The notes beneath the pieces were generated by a model. It ran no database searches, was not told the origin of the DNA, and worked only from the letters and a program-made list of their open reading frames with translations. From NCBI GenBank assembly GCA_024529925.1, contig JAFEUB010001530.1, positions 434,001-498,000 of the forward strand: a DNA stretch of 64,000 nucleotides, in the 5' to 3' direction. Positions 59,194-64,000 of the stretch are shown piece after piece (the stretch's first letter is position 1; the number at the start of each line of letters is the position of its first letter). The DNA comes from Ophthalmolycus amberensis. Lineage: Eukaryota > Chordata > Actinopteri > Perciformes > Zoarcidae. A program made the position numbers and the translations under genes.

Positions 59194-61773
59194 CACTAGC
59201 TTAGGCCCCCACCTCGGCCAGAGTGAGCCTTCGTCGGTTGTTTGGAGTGTGAGGGATGGCTGATGGAGATGTGCCTGCTGCGGTTTGGGGGATGTGGCTG
59301 AGGGTCCACTGCGGCTCCCGGGCCTTGCAGAACCCCCAAAATAAGCCTGTGCGCTGGTCGGCAAGAACGGGTGAGGATTTGTGGGTCTAGAGACGGCGCT
59401 GGATGTGGCCGAACCGCTGTTGGACGGGTGTCTGCAGGAGGGCTGGACTCCTGGAATGGGAACGAGAAGCCATGGCTTTGCGGTGGCCCAGACGTGAGCT
59501 GCATGGAGGCTACTATGGTTCCAATTTCGTAGCATGGGGGGAAACGACTTGGCATCTGCTTGCGAGGTCCGAGGCTGGTCTACGGCCACGTCGGCCGTCG
59601 TGGAACCCCCAAAAGACGGCAGGGGGAGCGGCATCGTTGTCGGCCAATGTGTGGGTCCGTCGCTGGGAGTGGGCGGGGTGGGGTCACTGGCATCCCGGTG
59701 CCCGGTGTCCCGGCAAGTTGCCTTCTCGTTCTAGAAAAGCCTCTTACTTCTCTTCTCTTCCTCTTTTCCTTCTTTGGTACTGGGGGATGAATTGTTGGTG
59801 CCGGGGCAAGGGGGGGGGGGGGGCGCCTACCGTCCCTGGGCCGGCGGCGGGGCCGTATGGCGGCAGGTTTGGAGGAAGGGGGGGGGGGGAGGGGGGGGGC
59901 AGCGTGGTGCCGAGAGGCAGAGGATGGCTAGTTGGAGAGCAGGAAAAGAGAAGGTGGGAACTGGCGTCTCGGTGCCAGGAAACTGCGTGGTGGGAAAAGG
60001 GGGATAGGGGGGAGGACAGGGGAGAGGGAACCCGGCAACCCGGTGCCGGGGTGGGGAGCAGAGGGAAAGGCATGTGTGGCGGGGAACGTGGGATGGGGGG
60101 GGGGGGGGGGGGACGGCGGAGAGGGAGCCTGGCAACCCGGTGCCAGGGATGTGTGTAGAGGGAAAGGCATGTGTGGTAGGAAAAGTGGGATAGGGGGGAG
60201 GGACGCGGGAGAGAAAACCCGGCAACCCGGTGCTGAGGTGGGGAGCAGAGGAAGTGTGGTGAGGGGGGATAGCGAAAGGACAGGCAGAAGGAACCAAGCT
60301 GGAAGGTGCAGAAGGATCCTGCGGGAGTAGGGAGGAAGGGCTCCTTCTCCTTCTCTCTTCTCTTCTCTTTCTTTCTTACCTTCTTTATCTCCTTTCTCTT
60401 CTTTTTCTTCTCTTCTGGTACTGGGGCAAAGGGGGGGGGGGGGGGGGGGGGCCCACCGTCCCTGGGCCGGCCCACCGTCCCTGGGCCGGCGGCGGGGCCG
60501 TATGGCGGCTGGTTTGGGGGGAGGGGGGGCAGCGTGGTGCCGAGAGGCAGAGGATGGCCCTGGTTGGAAAGTAGGAAGAGAGAAGGTGGGAACTGGCATC
60601 CCGGTGCCAGGAAACTGTGTGGTGGGAAAAGGGGGATAGGGGGGGAGGACAGGGGAGAGGGAACCTGGCAACCCGGTGCCGGGGTGGGGAGCAGAGGGAA
60701 AGGCATGTGTGGCGGGGAACGTGGGATAGGGGGGGGGGGGGGGACGGCGGAGAGGGAGCCTGGCAACCCGGTGCCAGGGATGTGTGTAGAGGGAAAGGCA
60801 TGTGTGGTAGGAAAAGTGGGATAGGGGGGAGGGACACGGGAGAGAAAACCCGGCAACCCGGTGCCGGGGTGGGGAGCAGAGGAAGTGTGGTGAGAGGGGA
60901 TAGTGAAAGTACAGGCAGAAGGAACCAAGCTGGAAGATGCAGAAGGATCCTGCGGGAGTAGGGAGGAAGGGAGAGTTGGCATTCCGGAGCGGCCATGAAC
61001 CGGGGGGTTTGCTCGGGATGGTGGTCTTCCTTTCTCTTCTCTTCTCTTCTTTTTTCTCTATTTTTCTCTTTCTCTTTCCGGAACTTGTGGGTTGGGGGGC
61101 GGAGCCTCGAGGAGCGAGGTGGCGTCACGGTCGTTGGCGTCGCGCCGGAGTGATTGCATGCAGGTACGTTGTGTTTGTTGTTTTTCCTAACGTGGCTTTG
61201 GGGTAGTTGTAGGAGCTTGTTGCGGCGATGCTCTGCAGGCGGACTGGTGGAGTTGGCGATCAGCTGGCGCGTCTCGATCAGCTGGCGCGTTTCGGTCAGC
61301 TGGTGAGGTGTCGATGGGGGACCTTGCTGGAGCGCGGGGGGGCGGCGTCTTGGGCGCTGCGTGCCGGGCAGCTAGAGTCGTCGGAGGCTCGTTCCTGAGC
61401 TGGGTCTGGAGCGAGCCTGAGCTGGGTCTGGAGCGAGCGAAGAAGGAGAGAGCTGGAGTTACGTTTCCGTTGTCTACGTCGGGAGGTAGCGGGTCTCCCT
61501 GTGCCGCTGGGATGTGGGTAACAGGAGGACGGCCGTGAGTCCGTCCCTGCGTATTGTCGGATTCTGACGGGTGGATGCGGCTGGTCCGCGAGGTGGGGAT
61601 CACGGGTCGGGTGGCGGCGTCCGTGGTGTACGTGCGTGGTGCGCGGCGTACGTGCGTGCAGAAACCTCGAGTGTGCCTGAGGCTTAGAGTGGGTAGGTAT
61701 TTATAGGGGTGTGGCCGGAAGTGGCTGAGGTGTGGTCCTGCTCCTGAAATTCAGCTAAGTTTTATCTCCAATT
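59193..61773 (-). repeat. G-rich duplicated unit, long copy
   Basis: It begins with the same 145 bp and ends with the same 118 bp as the short copy. The interior has pyrimidine tracts (59735-59775, 60342-60416, 61026-61080), G runs of up to 21 (60431-60451) and an inner tandem duplication (59801-60971). Nearer 61200-61640 is a CpG-rich part with short repeats ('gatcagctggcgcgt', 'gagctgggtctggagcgagc'). Long ORFs on both strands, such as a 412-codon Pro-rich one on minus, reflect a lack of stop codons in this composition. No domain was seen. The class is unknown. Confidence 0.85.
59801..60971. repeat. direct duplication of about 550 bp
   Basis: 59801-60340 and 60421-60971 share the same order of blocks. 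Examples are 'accgtccctgggccgg', 'gtatggcgg', 'gcagcgtggtgccgagaggc', 'ggcaacccggtgcc' and 'aaggatcctgcgggagtagg'. They differ by substitutions and G-run length. A pyrimidine tract separates them. Confidence 0.93.
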
Positions 61774-62092
61774 TATGTATTGATTCAATTATATGCATGT
61801 GTTGATGGAAAAACTGATCAGGAAAGCTGCACACCGTACAGAATGTGTGGCTGCTCCGATGCTGCTCGATGCTTGGACCAGATATAACCAGTATAGCCAG
61901 TTGCTGAATTGTGGCAAGAATGCTGTCTTCATGGGAGCATAAAGCCGATGGGACGTTTTTCGGTCTAGACGCGGGGTAAGTGTGCTAATCAAGCATTTAT
62001 AAACTTCTGTTGTGTCAAAATGCTGTAGCCTGCAAGCAGCCTGTGCAAGAGAGAACCACCGATTATTATTCCAAAACCCCATTTGTCTTGCA
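61774..62092. other. no gene recognised
   Basis: Spacer between the G-rich locus and the Gypsy LTR. Nothing seen. Confidence 0.5.
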
Positions 62093-62453
62093 GTGTCAGG
62101 ATCCCTGTCTGACCCATTGTGTGTTAACCTCTGTTTCCCTCCCAATCTCCTCTCCTCATGTGTCTGTCATTCCCCTGTTTGTTTTGTTATGCCGTGTGCT
62201 TGGTGTTTTCTCGGACCTGCCTCCAGACTCCTCCCACTGCCACCGCCCTGATGGATGCACAGCTGCGGACAATCTGGCTCGTTACCCGGCAGCATATCAG
62301 CCCTGGTCTTGCAGGCCTGGGTTGTCAGTCCGTATTGTCTTCTGCCTCGGTAGCCTCCGCCGCCGCCGTTCCGTGAGTTGAACCCCATGGTAGCTTCCTG
62401 TTCTAATCTCTCTCCTCTCTGCTACGGGTGTAGAGTACTGGTCGATCTGCCAA

Positions 62454-62564
62454 CCCTCCGGCGTCGAGCCACGGGACATCACACCGTCGAGCTACCAGCC
62501 CTCCGGTGTCGAGCCACGGGACTCACATCGGCAATCCACCTGCCCTCCGGTGTCGGACCACGGG
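62454..62564 (+). repeat. triplicated ~45-bp block in the LTR
   Basis: 'ccctccggygtcgagccac' plus ggg starts at 62454, 62499 and 62543. Confidence 0.92.
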
Positions 62565-62588
62565 CTCCACACCTTCACGCACCTTCTA

Positions 62589-62594
62589 AATAAA
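62589..62594 (+). promoter_or_regulatory. LTR poly-A signal
   Basis: aataaa, about 70 bp before the LTR end. Confidence 0.7.
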
Positions 62595-62679
62595 CCCTGT
62601 TACATCGGACTCTGTCTCCTGTGGTCTTGCATTTGGGTCCTACCCGTGAACTCCCGTGACAGAACGGACTGACCAGAAG

Positions 62680-63708
62680 ATGGATTCAGCAACCACAGGA
62701 GCAGCTACGCTGGCCGGACATAGCACGCGGCTGGAGGCACACCAGCAGATGCTCACGGAGATGCGTCAAGCACAGCAATCCATCGCAGCTGAGGTCTCTC
62801 AGATTGGCCGCATCGTGCAGGAACTGGCCCGGACAGTCCAGCCTCAGCCGGCTCCAGCACCGGACCCCGCACCTGCACTCCCCTCTCCGGTCCTCGCCCC
62901 GCCGGTTCGGGAGTCCCCCGTGCCATCTCCGGATCCCTATGACGGAACGCTGGGGAGATGCCGGGGCTTCCTGTTCCAATGCAGGCAGGTGTTTGACCGA
63001 CAGCCCCAGACTTTCTCCTCAGACAGGTCCAAGGTTTCTTACGTGGTCGGCTTACTGCGGGGAAGGGCTTTGGACTGGGCCACGAACACACTGAGCATCG
63101 ACCAGCCTAATCTTGTGGATTATGTAAACTTTGTGGAGGATCTGAGGAGGGTTTTTGACCACCCGGTGGACTCCGAGGATGCAGCCCAGCGCCTCCTCCG
63201 CTTACGGCAGGGTCAAGCGAGTGTAGCGGAACACTCAGTGGACTTCCGCATTCTCGCCGCCGAGTCCGGGTGGGGAGAGACGGCGCTCAGGGGAGTTTTC
63301 CTTCACGGACTATCCGAAGCCGTGAAAGATGAACTGGCAACCTGTAATAAGGCCGGCTCGTTGGAGGAGCTGATTAAACTCTCGATCGGGCTGGATAATC
63401 GGATGCGGCAGAGACGACGTGAGAGGAACTACAGGTCCCAAGGGGCATCGCCCGTGACATCATCCTCTTCCAGCTTCCGCCCTCGTGCTCCTGCGTCAGC
63501 CTATCAGGACGAGCGGATAGGTCCTCAGGCTTCGGATTCGTTCCCCTCTTCCACCTCGGAGGTGGAGCCGATGCAGCTCGGCCGTGCCCACCTTTCGCCA
63601 CAGGAGAGAGATAGGCGGATCAGAGCAGGCGAGTGCCTGTACTGTGGCCGCCTGGGACATTCCATTTCCTCCTGTCCAGTTCGGTCAAACGGGGGCGCTC
63701 GCCAGTAA
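62680..63708 (+). CDS. Gypsy Gag (Sushi/PEG10-like)
   Basis: From the first ATG (MDSATTGAATLAG) it encodes 342 residues; the open frame itself begins earlier without an ATG. A coiled-coil-like N-terminus and a Pro-rich linker (about residues 55-85) come first. The capsid-like domain follows with FLFQCRQVFDRQPQTF, SDRSKVSYVVGLLRGRAL, FVEDLRRVFDHP, LRLRQGQASVAEHSVDFR and FLHGLSEAVKDELAT. A CCHC knuckle near the end (CLYCGRLGHSISSC) would bind genomic RNA. The family assembles particles in the cytoplasm. No frame break is seen. Confidence 0.9.
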   Translation: MDSATTGAATLAGHSTRLEAHQQMLTEMRQAQQSIAAEVSQIGRIVQELARTVQPQPAPAPDPAPALPSPVLAPPVRESPVPSPDPYDGTLGRCRGFLFQCRQVFDRQPQTFSSDRSKVSYVVGLLRGRALDWATNTLSIDQPNLVDYVNFVEDLRRVFDHPVDSEDAAQRLLRLRQGQASVAEHSVDFRILAAESGWGETALRGVFLHGLSEAVKDELATCNKAGSLEELIKLSIGLDNRMRQRRRERNYRSQGASPVTSSSSSFRPRAPASAYQDERIGPQASDSFPSSTSEVEPMQLGRAHLSPQERDRRIRAGECLYCGRLGHSISSCPVRSNGGARQ

Positions 63709-64000
63709 TGGTTGGGATACTGGTGAGCGGACCCGAGCCTTCTCTCAACTCCCTACCAAGACTGTTGCTGCCTGCATCGCTCTCTCTGCACTCTCGCTCC
63801 CTCTCTCTCTTGGCTCTGGTGGACTCTGGAGCAGAACAAAATTTCATGGACACGGAATTTATAGCCAGAGCCCAGATTCCCTTGGAGATGCTAGAGTGTC
63901 CGCTAGTGGTCAATGCCCTAGACGGCAGCTTCCTAGCCAGAGTCACTCACCGGACCCAGCCGCTGCAGCTCATCCTGTCCGGTAATCACAGAGAGAGACT
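63615..64000 (+). CDS. Gypsy Pol start: aspartic protease (partial)
   Basis: This frame is -1 relative to gag and overlaps its last 94 bases. It is open to the window edge. The protease active site reads ALVDSGAEQNFMD (from 63813), followed by PLVVNALDGS and onward. Reverse transcriptase, RNase H and integrase should follow beyond 64000. There is no ATG at a sensible position, so expression as Gag-Pol by -1 frameshift is likely, as in Sushi and PEG10. The slip site is not canonical. Confidence 0.85.

Larger units (their letters stand above)
62093..62661 (+). repeat. Gypsy 5' LTR
   Basis: About 569 bp from tgtcagg to cgtgaca, ends that form a 5-bp inverted repeat. It has aataaa at 62589-62594. 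Boundaries are inferred from the ends; the partner LTR lies outside the window. Confidence 0.75.
62093..64000 (+). mobile_element. Ty3/Gypsy retrotransposon, Sushi-like, 5' part
   Basis: LTR, gag and the start of pol, in that order, cut by the window edge. The Gag resembles the Sushi group from which vertebrate PEG10/RTL genes derive. Gag is intact and pol is open to the edge, so this may be a young copy. The sequence after the LTR (gaacggactgacc) is not a primer-binding site that I can assign. Confidence 0.88.

Noticed and set aside
59744..60982. 412-codon Pro-rich frame on minus, and Gly-rich frames on plus
   Set aside because: They overlap each other in a low-complexity, stop-poor region with internal duplication, and have no domain.

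Overview
The window looks like intergenic or intronic DNA from a ray-finned fish, probably a percomorph. The evidence is the repeats: a Rex3-type LINE, L2 LINEs whose 3' end carries a short CCTTG repeat, a BEL/Pao element, a Sushi-like Ty3/Gypsy element, many hAT copies with 8-bp target duplications, and a Harbinger-like MITE. I found no intact host protein-coding gene, no tRNA or rRNA gene and no CRISPR array. All work was done by eye, so family names rest on motif recognition.

Left third (1-24 kb): an interspersed repeat family recurs here and later (five copies, called family F1 below). A broken Rex3 lies at about 4.0-5.6 kb, next to an unclassified spliced-looking stretch (5.6-7.3 kb). 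A hAT MITE follows at 7.65 kb. A young BEL/Pao element on the minus strand (9.67-12.75 kb) has two nearly identical 417-bp LTRs and a perfect 5-bp target duplication, but has lost reverse transcriptase, RNase H and integrase. A hAT at 17.4-18.8 kb keeps only the N-terminus of its transposase. At 21.3-22.2 kb an internally deleted LINE abuts a frameshifted fragment of a protein family that I recognise but cannot name. A 1.27-kb element with long inverted ends and an internal palindrome follows.

Middle (24-48 kb): a 5'-truncated L2 copy has an open reverse transcriptase frame (24.6-26.8 kb). A degenerate AT-rich tandem array lies at 30.8 kb. A 31-unit, 27-bp minisatellite lies at 34.38-35.22 kb and is open in four reading frames. 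An old hAT element has an L2 fragment inserted in it (40.2-41.4 kb). About 6.5 kb after that holds almost no recognisable repeat.

Right third (48-64 kb): a Harbinger-like MITE with a 58-bp triplication, a second copy of the 7.65-kb MITE, and three hAT-type elements packed into 3 kb. Next is an unusual G-rich, pyrimidine/purine-biased locus (58.86-61.77 kb) made of a short and a long head-to-tail unit with identical ends. The window closes with the 5' end of a Gypsy element: LTR, gag, and pol starting with protease in the -1 frame, which runs off the edge.

There is no operon-like cooperation here. The layout is layers of transposon insertion, nested or adjacent, in non-coding DNA.
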